From Ectopseudomonas guguanensis (GTDB lineage: Bacteria; Pseudomonadota; Gammaproteobacteria; Pseudomonadales; Pseudomonadaceae), in contig NZ_FNJJ01000003.1 of the NCBI RefSeq assembly GCF_900104265.1, positions 288,672 through 352,671 on the forward strand: a stretch of 64,000 nt of DNA, read 5' to 3'. The position numbers and the translations under genes were made by a program. The notes under the pieces were generated by a model. The model did not search any database, was not told the DNA's origin, and saw nothing but the letters and a program-made list of their open reading frames with translations. This document shows positions 16,836 to 25,649 of the stretch, in pieces. The first letter of the stretch is position 1; every line of letters begins with the position of its first letter.

Positions 16836-16850
16836 GGCAGGCCGCAAACG

Positions 16851-16876
16851 AAAACGGCGCCCGAGGGCGCCGTTTT
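16851..16876. terminator. bidirectional terminator between chemoreceptor and fabB
   Basis: AAAACGGCGCCC pairs with GGGCGCCGTTTT around a two-base centre. The A-run before and T-run after the stem make it work in both directions, serving the chemoreceptor (plus) and fabB (minus). Confidence 0.85.
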
Positions 16877-16893
16877 CTTTACCGCAGCAGCGA

Positions 16894-18114
16894 TTACTTG
16901 CCGGCCCAGCGCTTGAGCACCAGGGTGGCGTTGGTGCCGCCAAAGCCGAAGCTGTTGCTCATCACGGTATCGAGCTTGGCGTTCTCCACCGTCTTGAGCT
17001 GGATCGGCATGTCGGCCACTTCCGGGTCGAGCTCGTCGATGTTGGCCGAGCCGGCGATGAAGTTGCCTTCCATCATCAGCATGCAGTAGATCGCTTCCTG
17101 CACGCCGGCAGCGCCGAGGCTGTGGCCGGACAGGCTCTTGGTCGAGCTGATGGCCGGGGCCTTGTCACCGAACACTTCACGGACGCCGCGGATCTCGGCG
17201 ACGTCGCCGACCGGGGTGGAGGTGCCGTGGGTGTTCAGGTAGTCGATCGGCGTGTCGACGGTGGCCAGCGCCTGCTGCATGCAGCGCACCGCGCCTTCGC
17301 CACTCGGGGCGACCATGTCGTAGCCGTCGCTGGTGGCGCCGTAACCGACGATTTCCGCGTAGATCTTGGCGCCGCGGGCCAGGGCGTGTTCCAGCTCCTC
17401 GACCACCACCATGCCGCCACCGCCGGCGATGACGAAGCCGTCACGCTTGGCGTCGTAGGCGCGCGAAGCCTTTTCCGGGGTGTCGTTGTACTGGGTGGAG
17501 AGGGCGCCCATGGCGTCGAACAGGCAGCTCTGGCTCCAGTGCTCCTCTTCGCCGCCGCCGGCGAAGACCACGTCCTGCTTGCCCAGCTGGATCTGTTCCA
17601 TGGCCTGGCCGATGCAGTGTGCGCTGGTGGCGCAGGCCGAGGAGATGGAGAAGTTGACGCCCTTGATCTTGAACGGGGTGGCCAGGCAGGCCGATACGGT
17701 GCTGCCCATGGTGCGGGTCACGCGGTACGGACCGACGCGCTTGACGCCTTTCTCGCGCAGGGTGTCGATGGCTTCCATCTGGTTGAAGGTGGAGGCGCCA
17801 CCGGAGCCGGCGATCAGGCCGGTACGCGGGTTGGAAATCTGCTCTTCACTGAGGCCGGAATCCTTGATCGCCTGCTCCATCGCCAGGTAGGCGTAGGCCG
17901 CAGCGTCGCCCATGAAGCGGAACAGCTTGCGGTCGATCAGTTCTTCCAGGTTCAGGTTGACCGAACCGGAGACATGGCTGCGCAGGCCCATTTCGGCGTA
18001 CGACGGGTTGAAACGGATGCCGGATTTGCCCGCGCGGAGGCTGTTGGCAACGGCTTCTTTGTCATTGCCCAGGCAGGAAACGATGCCCAGACCGGTAATC
18101 ACGACACGACGCAT
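16894..18114 (-). CDS. fabB: 3-oxoacyl-[acyl-carrier-protein] synthase I
   Basis: 406 residues, typical for FabB. The start is [17 protein letters not shown] with AAGGA upstream. The Cys-His-His triad is complete: Cys in [11 protein letters not shown], His in [12 protein letters not shown] and His in [12 protein letters not shown]. It elongates acyl-ACP with malonyl-ACP and, with FabA, is required for the unsaturated branch of fatty acid synthesis. It lies 11 bases after fabA and is co-transcribed with it, as in other pseudomonads. Confidence 0.97.
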   Translation of the reverse strand: MRRVVITGLGIVSCLGNDKEAVANSLRAGKSGIRFNPSYAEMGLRSHVSGSVNLNLEELIDRKLFRFMGDAAAYAYLAMEQAIKDSGLSEEQISNPRTGLIAGSGGASTFNQMEAIDTLREKGVKRVGPYRVTRTMGSTVSACLATPFKIKGVNFSISSACATSAHCIGQAMEQIQLGKQDVVFAGGGEEEHWSQSCLFDAMGALSTQYNDTPEKASRAYDAKRDGFVIAGGGGMVVVEELEHALARGAKIYAEIVGYGATSDGYDMVAPSGEGAVRCMQQALATVDTPIDYLNTHGTSTPVGDVAEIRGVREVFGDKAPAISSTKSLSGHSLGAAGVQEAIYCMLMMEGNFIAGSANIDELDPEVADMPIQLKTVENAKLDTVMSNSFGFGGTNATLVLKRWAGK

Positions 18115-18125
18115 GTGCAAGTCCT

Positions 18126-18641
18126 TCAGAAACTGTCGGTAGAGGTGAACAGGCCAACGCGCAGGCCTTCGGCACTGTAGATCTCGCGGCCGTCGACGCT
18201 GACGCTGCCATCGGCGATGCCGAGGATCAGCGAGCGGTTGATGGTGCGCTTGATGTGGATGTTGTAGGTGACCTTCTTGGCGGTCGGCAGCACCTGACCG
18301 AAGAATTTCACTTCGCCGCTGCCCAGGGCGCGACCGCGGCCCGGGTTGCCCTGCCAGCCGAGGTAGAAGCCAACCAGCTGCCACATGGCGTCGAGGCCGA
18401 GGCAGCCTGGCATCACCGGGTCGCCCTCGAAGTGGCAGCCGAAGAACCACAGGTCCGGGTTGATGTCGAGCTCAGCGACGATTTCGCCCTTGCCGTGCTT
18501 GCCGCCGGTCTCGCTGATATGAACGATGCGATCGATCATCAGCATGTTCGGGGCGGGCAGTTGCGCGTTCCCGGGGCCGAACAGTTCGCCGCGGCCGCAG
18601 GCGAGCAGATCTTCCCGAGAGTAGGCGTTTTGTTTTGTCAT
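18126..18641 (-). CDS. fabA: 3-hydroxydecanoyl-[ACP] dehydratase/isomerase
   Basis: 171 residues, the standard FabA length. The active-site His is in [17 protein letters not shown] and the Asp in LDAMWQL. It dehydrates 3-hydroxydecanoyl-ACP and isomerises trans-2 to cis-3-decenoyl-ACP, the branch point to unsaturated fatty acids. ATG 18641 is preceded by GAGGAG. It is the first gene of the fabA-fabB operon; a palindrome about 130 bases upstream is a possible operator. Confidence 0.97.
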   Translation of the reverse strand: MTKQNAYSREDLLACGRGELFGPGNAQLPAPNMLMIDRIVHISETGGKHGKGEIVAELDINPDLWFFGCHFEGDPVMPGCLGLDAMWQLVGFYLGWQGNPGRGRALGSGEVKFFGQVLPTAKKVTYNIHIKRTINRSLILGIADGSVSVDGREIYSAEGLRVGLFTSTDSF

Positions 18642-18771
18642 GCGAGCTCCTCAATTGTCCCCATGCTTTTAAGGCTGGGCGAATCGTCCTGGCCGGCGCG
18701 CCTGAAATAGGGGGCGTCTGCCGGCAGCCTAGTCATAGACTGTTGCGTTGTGGTGAAAGTCACAGAGCAGT

Positions 18772-18787
18772 GAGTACAGTTGTACTC
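18772..18787. promoter_or_regulatory. palindromic candidate operator upstream of fabA
   Basis: GAGTACA and TGTACTC form perfect 7-bp arms around a two-base centre, with an additional TGTACT half-site at 18791-18796. A TetR-type repressor of unsaturated fatty acid synthesis (DesT/FabR class) is the natural candidate, but I cannot confirm a match to its consensus. Confidence 0.4.
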
Positions 18788-18822
18788 TGCTGTACTGGCA
18801 TTGTCACAGGCACAGCGGTTTC

Positions 18823-19025
18823 CCCTTGTAACTCGTAATGCTGTTTGCCTAAGAAATGACCGTACGCGATTAGTCCCCTCGCCCCTTTGGGGAGAGGGTT
18901 AGGGAGAGGGGAAAACCGGCAGTTTGTGGTGTTTTCAGCCCTCTCCCCCAGCCCCTCTCCCATAAATGGGAGAGGGGAGCCACACGCGTACAACCTTAAG
19001 TGAACAGCATTACCCTTGTAACTCG
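18823..19025. mobile_element. 177-bp IS4-type miniature inverted-repeat element with 13-bp target duplication
   Basis: The element proper is 18836-19012. It starts TAATGCTGTTTGCCTAAG and ends with the inverse of TAATGCTGTTCACTTAAG. It is flanked by a perfect 13-base direct repeat CCCTTGTAACTCG (18823-18835 and 19013-19025). Terminal repeats starting TAATGC and 10-13 bp duplications are typical for the IS4 family. It encodes no transposase; inside are CCCTCTCCC-type repeats and a perfect 11-bp hairpin (18952-18962 with 18967-18977). It splits the fabA upstream region from the kinase gene. Confidence 0.8.
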
Positions 19026-19048
19026 GGCTTGTCACGGCGGCCACTCAC

Positions 19049-21028
19049 CTATGGTCGGGCTGGCAACCAGCGCAGCAGAATGCGTTGCAGGTCTGCTCGT
19101 TTGAATGGTTTTGCCAGGTAATCGTTCATTCCCGCTTGCAGGCAGGCTTCGCGATCGCCCTGCAGGGCATTGGCGGTCAGGGCGATGATCGGTACCCGGC
19201 TGCCGTGCTCGAGCTGGCGGATCTGCCGCGTCGCTTCGTAGCCATCCATCAGCGGCAGCCTGCAGTCCATAAGGATCGCGGCATAGTCCTGCTGCGCGCA
19301 GCTTTGCACGGCCTGCTGGCCGTCGCCGACCAGGCTGACCTGATAGCCCAGGCTGCGCAGCATGGCCTCGATCACCGTCTGGTTGACCGGATTGTCTTCG
19401 ACCAGCAGCACGGCCTGGCCGTCGCCGCTGCTCAGGGGCTGGCTGTCATCGCTCGGCGCCTGTTCGCTGCAGTGGCGAAACGGCAGGGGAATTTCCAGGG
19501 TGAAGACCGAGCCCGCGCCCAGCTGGCTTTCCGCGCGCAGCGTGCCGCCCATGCGTTCGGCCAGGGTGCGCGCGATCGGCAGGCCCAGGCCGGTGCCGCC
19601 GTAGCGCCGGGAAATGGAAGTGTCAGCCTGCTGGAAGGCATCGAACATGTGCTCCAGGCGTTCGCCGTCGATGCCGATGCCACTGTCGTGCACGGCGCAG
19701 GTGAACCACAGCACCTGGTCGTCCAGCGGTTGCCAGTGGGTCTGCACGCGGATATGGCCTTCTTCGGTGAACTTCAGCGCGTTGCCGATCAGGTTGACCA
19801 GAATCTGCCGGATGCGCGTGGGGTCGCCGCGTACTTCCAGATGCTCCAGGCCAGGCTGGGTGTCCAGCTGCAACTGCAGGCCGCGCTGCTGGGCGCTGTG
19901 CTGGAACACCTGGATGGAACCCTGCAACAGCTCCAGCAGGTTGAAGGCGATGGCCTCCAGTTCCAGTGCGCCGCGTTCGATTCGCGAGAAGTCGAGAATG
20001 TCGTTGATCACCTTGAGCAGGTGCTCGGTGGACTCGGTGGCCAGGGCCGCGTACTCGCTCTGCTCGTCGTTCAGCGCGGTGGTTTCCAGCAACTGCAGCA
20101 TGCCCAGCACGCCGTTCATCGGGGTGCGCAGCTCATGGCTCATCATGGCCAGGAAATCCGACTTGGCGCGGTTGGCCTGTTCGGACTCCTCGCGGGCCTG
20201 GATCAGCTCGGCGATCGCCTGCTGTTGTTCGCGGCCGCTTTGCTCGAGCGCGCAGGCCAGGTTGTTGATATGCCGGGCCAGATCGGTCAGCTCGTCGTTG
20301 CCGCGCTCGATCAGCGCGGGACGATAGTCGCCGCCCTGGATGCGTTCGAGGGCCTGACCCATGGCACTGAGCGGCTGAGCGAGCTGCCTGGCCAGGCGGC
20401 GGGCAAGGAGGAAGGTCAGCAGCAGGGCGAACAGCGAGAGAACCCCGGCCTTCATCAGGATTTCCTGCTGGCGGGTGCTGAAGGTGTCATTGGATATGCC
20501 CACGATCACCCGGCCCAGGTAGCCGTCGCCGAGTGACCTGCCCGGCGGCAATGGCCATTCACGGCCTGGCGGACCTTGCAAGTGAATCGGTGCCTGAAAC
20601 ACCTCCACCTGCGGGGTGCTCTGGCCTTGCTCCTTGGGGCGTTCGACGTAGACCAGGATGTTGTCGTCGCGGTCGCGCACCTCGGCAAAGCGCACGTCGG
20701 GAGTGCTCAAGGTGGCCCGTAGCAGGCTTTCCAGGGTGTTCAGATTGTCATTGAGCACGCCGTACTGGGTGGCGGGCGCGAGCTGGTTGGCGATCAATTG
20801 ACCGGTATGACCCTGCTCCTGGCGCAGGTCCTGCAGGCGGGTGAAGGTGAGAAAACCGGTCAGCAGCAACGTCAGCAGCAGGGCCGGGCCGACGCTGATC
20901 AGCTGGGTGCGGGTATGAATGTTCCAGCCACGGCGCTGGCCAGTGGTTGTACCGTCCCTGGCGGGCTGCGGCTCTGCTGCCTGCTGGCGAGAGGGGCAGG
21001 GCGGGGGCAAGGGGCTGCCTGTGGGCAC
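19049..21028 (-). CDS. hybrid sensor histidine kinase with receiver domain
   Basis: 659 residues from GTG 21028, chosen because AAGGA lies eight bases upstream; earlier in-frame ATG starts would add 59 arginine-rich residues and lack a site. TM1 is near residue 43-65 and TM2 near 195-215, enclosing a periplasmic domain of about 125 residues. HAMP, HisKA ([12 protein letters not shown]), HATPase ([26 protein letters not shown]) and a C-terminal receiver ([13 protein letters not shown]) follow. No Hpt domain. The position between fabA and gpsA matches P. aeruginosa PA1611, a kinase reported to interact with RetS and so to influence the Gac/Rsm switch. The signal is unknown. Confidence 0.9.
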   Translation of the reverse strand: MPTGSPLPPPCPSRQQAAEPQPARDGTTTGQRRGWNIHTRTQLISVGPALLLTLLLTGFLTFTRLQDLRQEQGHTGQLIANQLAPATQYGVLNDNLNTLESLLRATLSTPDVRFAEVRDRDDNILVYVERPKEQGQSTPQVEVFQAPIHLQGPPGREWPLPPGRSLGDGYLGRVIVGISNDTFSTRQQEILMKAGVLSLFALLLTFLLARRLARQLAQPLSAMGQALERIQGGDYRPALIERGNDELTDLARHINNLACALEQSGREQQQAIAELIQAREESEQANRAKSDFLAMMSHELRTPMNGVLGMLQLLETTALNDEQSEYAALATESTEHLLKVINDILDFSRIERGALELEAIAFNLLELLQGSIQVFQHSAQQRGLQLQLDTQPGLEHLEVRGDPTRIRQILVNLIGNALKFTEEGHIRVQTHWQPLDDQVLWFTCAVHDSGIGIDGERLEHMFDAFQQADTSISRRYGGTGLGLPIARTLAERMGGTLRAESQLGAGSVFTLEIPLPFRHCSEQAPSDDSQPLSSGDGQAVLLVEDNPVNQTVIEAMLRSLGYQVSLVGDGQQAVQSCAQQDYAAILMDCRLPLMDGYEATRQIRQLEHGSRVPIIALTANALQGDREACLQAGMNDYLAKPFKRADLQRILLRWLPARP

Positions 21029-21176
21029 GAATCGTCCTTGGCAATTAACGTCGATCCGGCATGTTAACCGACCCGTCGCGCTTTGCCAGTGCCAGGCGTG
21101 CGCACTCTGCGGTAATTCTCGTTTGCCCCGCGCTCGGCCACTGAACTTTTGCCCTGGCCGGGCACTCTCGGCTCCG

Positions 21177-21182
21177 TATAAT
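21177..21182 (+). promoter_or_regulatory. -10 element of gpsA
   Basis: A perfect TATAAT 42 bases before the gpsA start. The -35 region is poor (TGGCCG or TTGCCC at unfavourable spacing), so promoter strength is uncertain. Confidence 0.4.
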
Positions 21183-21224
21183 GACCGCAGACCGCCATCA
21201 CGCATGGCCTTATCCGGAAGACCT

Positions 21225-22247
21225 ATGACACAGCTTCAACCCATTGCCGTCCTCGGCGGCGGCAGTTTCGGCACCGCCCTGGCCAACCTGCTGGCGGAGA
21301 ACGGCCAGCGCGTCCTGCAATGGATGCGCGATCCCGAACAGGCCGAGCAGATGCGCCAGAGCGGCGAGAATCCGCGTTATCTGAAGGGCGTCAAGCTGCA
21401 TCCGGGCATCGAACCGACCAGCGACCTCGGCGCCGCACTGCAACAGGCCGAACTGGTACTGGTGGCGCTGCCTTCCAGCGCATTGCGCGATGCCCTGCAG
21501 CCCGTGGCCGGGCTCCTGGCGAGCAAGATGCTGGTGAGCACCACCAAGGGCATCGAAGCCAGGACCTTCAAGCTGATGAGCCAGATTCTCGAGGAAATCG
21601 CACCCGATGCGCGCATCGGTGTGCTGTCCGGGCCTAATCTCGCCAAGGAAGTGGCCGACCATGCGCTGACCGCCACGGTGATTGCCAGTGAGGACGAAGA
21701 ACTGTGTTTGCGCGTGCAGCAGGCGCTGCACGGGCGAACCTTCCGCGTCTATGCCAGTGCCGACCGCTTCGGCGTCGAGCTCGGCGGCGCGCTGAAGAAC
21801 GTCTACGCCATCATGTCCGGCATGGCGGCCGCGCTGGGCATGGGCGAGAACACCAAGAGCATGCTGATCACCCGCGCCCTGGCGGAAATGACCCGCTTCG
21901 CGGTCAAGCTCGGCGCCAACCCGATGACCTTCCTCGGCCTGGCCGGGGTCGGCGACCTGATCGTCACCTGTTCGTCACCCAAGAGCCGCAATTATCAGGT
22001 CGGTTACGCCCTGGGCCAGGGCCTCAGCCTGGATGAGGCGGTACAACGCCTGGGCGAGGTCGCCGAAGGGGTCAATACCCTGAAGGTGCTCAAGGCGCGC
22101 GCCGAAGAACTGGAGGTCTACATGCCGCTGGTCGCCGGTCTGCATGCCGTGCTGTTCGAGGGGCGTACGCTGGCTCAGGTGATCGAGCTGCTGATGCGTG
22201 GCGAACCCAAGACCGACGTCGATTTCATCCCCACTGCCGGTTTCTGA
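21225..22247 (+). CDS. gpsA: glycerol-3-phosphate dehydrogenase [NAD(P)+]
   Basis: 340 residues, the usual GpsA length. The NAD-binding glycine loop is [17 protein letters not shown] at the N terminus; [16 protein letters not shown] and the catalytic Lys in [12 protein letters not shown] follow. It reduces dihydroxyacetone phosphate to sn-glycerol-3-phosphate for phospholipid synthesis in the cytoplasm. It is divergent from the hybrid kinase and heads a unit with the DUF4389 and sixA genes. Confidence 0.97.
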   Translation: MTQLQPIAVLGGGSFGTALANLLAENGQRVLQWMRDPEQAEQMRQSGENPRYLKGVKLHPGIEPTSDLGAALQQAELVLVALPSSALRDALQPVAGLLASKMLVSTTKGIEARTFKLMSQILEEIAPDARIGVLSGPNLAKEVADHALTATVIASEDEELCLRVQQALHGRTFRVYASADRFGVELGGALKNVYAIMSGMAAALGMGENTKSMLITRALAEMTRFAVKLGANPMTFLGLAGVGDLIVTCSSPKSRNYQVGYALGQGLSLDEAVQRLGEVAEGVNTLKVLKARAEELEVYMPLVAGLHAVLFEGRTLAQVIELLMRGEPKTDVDFIPTAGF

Positions 22248-22275
22248 GCCGGCAGCCAATCAAGGAGCGTGAGTC

Positions 22276-22623
22276 ATGAGCGATGAAAAGCAGGAACTGG
22301 AGCGCGAGTCGATTCTGCTGCGCATTCTGTGGATGGTGATCTTCGTCATCGTCTGGCAACTGGCCGAGCTGCTGCTCGGTGCCGTGGTCTTGCTGCAGCT
22401 GGGCTATCGCCTGTTCTATGGCGCACCGAATGCCGGCCTGCTGGGTTTCGGCGACAGTCTCAGCCAGTACCTGGCGCAGATCGGCCGTTTCGGCACCTTC
22501 AACACCGATGAAAAACCCTGGCCGTTCGCCGACTGGCCGACGCCTCGCGCTCCGGAAGGCGAAACCGCCCACAGCATCCCGCCGGCGCCGCACCCGGTGC
22601 GTGACGAGGAGCCGAAGCTGTGA
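22276..22623 (+). CDS. DUF4389 small membrane protein
   Basis: 115 residues. A charged N terminus (MSDEKQELERES) precedes a hydrophobic helix-helix region (ILWMVIFVIVWQLAELLLGAVVLLQL, about residues 17-45), then FGDSLSQYLAQIGRFGTFNTDEKPWPF, the conserved DUF4389 core, and a proline-rich tail. No function is known. It lies between gpsA and sixA, and its stop overlaps the GTG start of sixA. Confidence 0.85.
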   Translation: MSDEKQELERESILLRILWMVIFVIVWQLAELLLGAVVLLQLGYRLFYGAPNAGLLGFGDSLSQYLAQIGRFGTFNTDEKPWPFADWPTPRAPEGETAHSIPPAPHPVRDEEPKL

Positions 22624-23078
22624 GGCTATGGCTGCTGCGCCACGGTCAGGCCGAGCCGCAGGCTGCGAGCGATGCCGCCCGCGAGCTGACCGCCCATGGT
22701 CGTCAGGAAGTGCAGCAGGCCGCCGCGCAGCTTGCCGGCCGGCCCCTGACCGCGATCGTCGCCAGCCCTTACGTGCGTGCCCAGCAGACGGCCGATCTGG
22801 TGCGTGATGCGCTGGGCTTCGCCGGCAAGATAAGCACCGTGCCCTGGCTGACACCGGACAGCGACCCGCGCGAGGTACTCAAGTACCTCGACGAGCGCGC
22901 TGGTGCCGAGGTGCTGCTGGTCAGCCATCAGCCGCTGATCGGTGCGCTGGGCGGGCTGCTGGTGCATGGTCATCGCCAGGAGCCGCTGCCCATGCGCACC
23001 GCCAGCCTGGCCGAGCTGGAAGGCGACATACCCGCCGCCGGGCTGATGGAGCTGCTGGCGCTGATCCATCCGCGTTGA
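22620..23078 (+). CDS. sixA: phosphohistidine phosphatase SixA
   Basis: 152 residues of the histidine phosphatase superfamily with the RHG motif at the start (LWLLRHGQAEP), a second arginine in SPYVRAQQTADL, and the second catalytic His in LLVSHQPLIGAL. SixA removes phosphate from histidine of phosphotransfer proteins. The start is GTG at 22620, overlapping the previous stop (GTGA). It is the last gene of the gpsA unit. Confidence 0.9.
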   Translation: MRLWLLRHGQAEPQAASDAARELTAHGRQEVQQAAAQLAGRPLTAIVASPYVRAQQTADLVRDALGFAGKISTVPWLTPDSDPREVLKYLDERAGAEVLLVSHQPLIGALGGLLVHGHRQEPLPMRTASLAELEGDIPAAGLMELLALIHPR

Positions 23079-23083
23079 GCGGC

Positions 23084-23179
23084 CGCAGGCCACAGGCCAC
23101 AGGCTGCAAGCTGCAGGCAGGATCGCAAGGTTGACGCTTGCACCAGGGCCTCATACTGACCAGCCTGCAGGCTGCAGCC
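23084..23179. repeat. CTGCAG-rich inverted repeat region
   Basis: GGCTGCAAGCTGCAGG (23102-23117) and CCTGCAGGCTGCAGCC (23164-23179) are inverted copies with two mismatches. Just before lies a tandem of CAGGCCACAGGCCACAGG. The pattern resembles the short dispersed REP-like elements of pseudomonads; it may end transcription of the gpsA-sixA unit. Confidence 0.55.
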
Positions 23180-23232
23180 CGAACCAGAAACATTTCTTAA
23201 CTTGCGCCTCTTTTGTCTGCGTGGAATAGTCG

Positions 23233-23250
23233 ACCAAGCAAGTGCTTGGT
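23233..23250. promoter_or_regulatory. palindromic operator upstream of the acyl-CoA ligase gene
   Basis: ACCAAGCA and TGCTTGGT are perfect 8-bp arms around AG, 34 bases before the GTG start. The size and symmetry fit a TetR-family repressor, such as those that control fatty acid or acyl-CoA catabolic genes; no such regulator is next to it. Confidence 0.55.
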
Positions 23251-23284
23251 TGATTCCTACAAAAACAACAAAGGAGGAAGCCCT

Positions 23285-24952
23285 GTGGCTGATGCAATCC
23301 GTTTGCCGCTCGAGCTGTTCTACGAACGTGAAGCAAGGCACCCGAACAAACGCTACATGGTGCAACCCCTGGGCGGTGGAAGGCTGCTGGAGCTGAGCTG
23401 GGGCGACGTGGGGGAGCAGGCGCGCCGCGCCGCCAGCTGGCTGCGCAGCCGCGAATTGCCGCAGGGCAGCCGCATCGCCATCGTCTCGAAGAACTGCGCG
23501 CACTGGATCATCGCCGACCTGGCGATCTGGATGGCCGGCCACGTGTCGGTGCCGCTGTATCCCAACCTGACCGCCGACTCCATGCGTCAGGTGCTGGAGC
23601 ACTCCGAGGCGGCGCTGGCCTTCATCGGCAAGCTCGACGACTGGCAGGCCATGGCGCCGGGGCTGCCCGAGGGGCTGCCGACCGTCAGCCTGCCCTTGCA
23701 TCCGCAAGGCAGCTTCGACTACAGCTGGGACGACCTGCAGCGCTGCGCGCCGATTCAGGATGATCCCAAGCCGGCGGCCAACCAGTTGGCCACCATCATC
23801 TACACCTCCGGTACCACCGGTACGCCCAAGGGCGTGATGCACAATTTCTCCAATTTCGGTTTTGCCGCCAGCAACGCCATCAAGCTGTTCGGTGTGGGCG
23901 AGGATGACCGGCTCATTTCCTACCTGCCGCTGTGCCACGTGGCCGAGCGCATGTTCGTCGAGCTGGCCTCTATCTACGCCGGGCAGACGATCTTCTTCGC
24001 CGAAAGCCTGGACACCTTCCTCGATGACCTCAAACGCGCACGGCCGACGGTGATGTTCGGCGTGCCGCGGATCTGGACCAAGTTCCAGATGGGGGTGTAC
24101 GGCAAGATGCCGGCGCACAAGCTCGACCGCCTGCTCAGGCTGCCGATCATCGGCCGCATCGTCGGCCGCAAGGTGCTCGCCGGCCTCGGGCTGGATGCCA
24201 TTCGCTATGCGTTGTCCGGCGCCGCTCCGGTGCCCGAGGCGTTGCTTAACTGGTATCGCCGCCTGGGCATGGAGATCCAGGAGGTCTACGGCATGACCGA
24301 GAACTGCGGCTACTCCCACGTCTGCCGGCCCGGCAGGTTCAAGCAGGGCTGGATCGGCCAGAACAACCCCGGTGTCGAGGTGCGTATCGCCGAGGATGGC
24401 GAAGTCCAGGTACGCAGCGGCGCGACCATGCAGGGTTACTACAAGGACCCGGTCAAGACCGCCGAGGCGCTGACCGACGACGGCTTCCTGCGCACTGGCG
24501 ACAAGGGCGAGCAGGATGCAGAGGGCAACTTGCGTCTGACCGGACGGATCAAGGAAATCTTCAAGACCAGCAAGGGCAAGTACGTGGCACCGGCGCCGAT
24601 CGAGAACCGCATCGGCGAGCATTCGCGTATCGAGCAGGTGTGCGTGGTGGGTGACGGCCTGCCGCAGCCGATCGCCCTGTGCGTGCTGTCTGAAGTGGGG
24701 CGCCAGGAGGCGGCCAACGACGGTCGTGCCGAGCTGGAGAACAGCCTCAAGGCGCTGGTGGCACAGGTCAATGACCGCCTCGATCAACATGAGCGCCTGC
24801 AGGGGCTGGTGCTGGTTCGGGAGGTCTGGGCGGTGGAGAACGGCTTCCTCACACCCACGCTGAAGATCAAGCGCGCCGTGATCGAAGGCACCTACGGCGA
24901 GCGTTTCGCCGAATGGCAGCAGCGCAGCGAAGTGGTGCTCTGGCACGATTGA
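23285..24952 (+). CDS. AMP-binding acyl-CoA synthetase (FadD-like)
   Basis: 555 residues from GTG 23285, which has AAGGAGG eight bases upstream. The adenylation signature is IIYTSGTTGTPKGVMH around residues 175-190, followed by YGMTENCGYSH and the C-terminal FLRTGDKGEQDAEGNLRLTGRIKEIFKTSKGKYVAP containing the hinge and catalytic lysine region. It belongs to the long-chain/bubblegum-type ligases that activate fatty acids with ATP and CoA. A thioesterase gene follows 56 bases later. A TetR-type palindrome overlaps its likely promoter. The chain-length preference cannot be read. Confidence 0.9.
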   Translation: MADAIRLPLELFYEREARHPNKRYMVQPLGGGRLLELSWGDVGEQARRAASWLRSRELPQGSRIAIVSKNCAHWIIADLAIWMAGHVSVPLYPNLTADSMRQVLEHSEAALAFIGKLDDWQAMAPGLPEGLPTVSLPLHPQGSFDYSWDDLQRCAPIQDDPKPAANQLATIIYTSGTTGTPKGVMHNFSNFGFAASNAIKLFGVGEDDRLISYLPLCHVAERMFVELASIYAGQTIFFAESLDTFLDDLKRARPTVMFGVPRIWTKFQMGVYGKMPAHKLDRLLRLPIIGRIVGRKVLAGLGLDAIRYALSGAAPVPEALLNWYRRLGMEIQEVYGMTENCGYSHVCRPGRFKQGWIGQNNPGVEVRIAEDGEVQVRSGATMQGYYKDPVKTAEALTDDGFLRTGDKGEQDAEGNLRLTGRIKEIFKTSKGKYVAPAPIENRIGEHSRIEQVCVVGDGLPQPIALCVLSEVGRQEAANDGRAELENSLKALVAQVNDRLDQHERLQGLVLVREVWAVENGFLTPTLKIKRAVIEGTYGERFAEWQQRSEVVLWHD

Positions 24953-24960
24953 GCAGCGTC

Positions 24961-24979
24961 GGGCCGGCACTGCCGGCCC
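24961..24979. terminator. intergenic hairpin between ligase and thioesterase
   Basis: GGGCCGGC and GCCGGCCC pair perfectly around ACT. No T-run follows, so it may attenuate or stabilise the transcript and need not end it. Confidence 0.4.
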
Positions 24980-25008
24980 CGGTTTCCCTCCGCACAAGGA
25001 AAGATCCA

Positions 25009-25452
25009 ATGGCTCTCTGGCAACGCACCCCCGACATCGAGGCGCTCAACGCCACCCTCAAGGACAGCATCGGCGAGGTGTTGGACATCCGTTTCGAAGC
25101 CTTCGACGACGAATCGCTCAGCGCCAGCATGGTGATCGACTCGCGCACTCACCAGCCTTACGGCCTGCTGCATGGCGGCGCCTCGGTGGTGCTGGCGGAA
25201 ACGCTGGGCTCCACCGCCAGCTACCTGTGCATCGACAGCAGTCGCTTTTACTGCGTCGGCCTCGAGGTCAACGCCAACCACTTGCGTGGCCTGCGCAGCG
25301 GGCGTGTGCATGCGGTGGCGCGGCCGGTGCACCTGGGGCGTACCACGCACGTCTGGGATATTCGCCTGTGTGGTGATGACGGCAAGCCCAGCTGCATCTC
25401 GCGGTTGACCATGGCCATAGTGCCGTTGGGCGAGCAGCCGCCGAAGCTTTGA
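25009..25452 (+). CDS. hotdog-fold acyl-CoA thioesterase
   Basis: 147 residues of the PaaI/EntH-like 4HBT family. The motif THQPYGLLHGGASVVLAETLGS contains the helix-start glycines and the catalytic Glu. It hydrolyses acyl-CoA or aromatic acyl-CoA thioesters in the cytoplasm. The start ATG has AAGGAAAG upstream. Pairing with the upstream acyl-CoA ligase suggests that it balances or rescues CoA esters made by it. Confidence 0.9.
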   Translation: MALWQRTPDIEALNATLKDSIGEVLDIRFEAFDDESLSASMVIDSRTHQPYGLLHGGASVVLAETLGSTASYLCIDSSRFYCVGLEVNANHLRGLRSGRVHAVARPVHLGRTTHVWDIRLCGDDGKPSCISRLTMAIVPLGEQPPKL

Positions 25453-25509
25453 GAGCAAAGGCTGCTGCGCGTCGGCCATACTGCGTTGAAACCAGCCTAA
25501 TAATACTCA

Positions 25510-25524
25510 TTTACAGCTTGTAAA
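25510..25524. promoter_or_regulatory. palindrome TTTACA-GCT-TGTAAA
   Basis: Perfect 6-bp arms with three-base centre in the AT-richest part of the gap between the thioesterase and the AraC gene, about 120 bases before the latter's start. A plausible regulator site; the regulator is not identifiable. Confidence 0.35.
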
Positions 25525-25617
25525 CTGCGCTTTTTCGCCTGGTTTCGCCTTGCCTGGCGCTAGCTCGCTAGCCTTTGACCAGGCTATAAGATCTGCAATT
25601 TCATCCAAGATTTGCCC

Positions 25618-25649
25618 GGTCCATGGCGCTACAGTACGCGCCATGGACC
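25618..25649. promoter_or_regulatory. perfect 12-bp inverted repeat covering the AraC-gene start codon
   Basis: GGTCCATGGCGC (25618-25629) and GCGCCATGGACC (25638-25649) are exact inverse copies around an eight-base loop. The start codon ATG 25643-25645 lies in the right arm. In RNA it would form a strong hairpin hiding the start; in DNA it is a symmetric operator suited to autoregulation. Confidence 0.6.

Noticed and set aside
22970..25009. 679-codon minus-strand frame opposite the acyl-CoA ligase
   Set aside because: Antisense shadow; the ligase signature motifs and ribosome binding site are on the plus strand.
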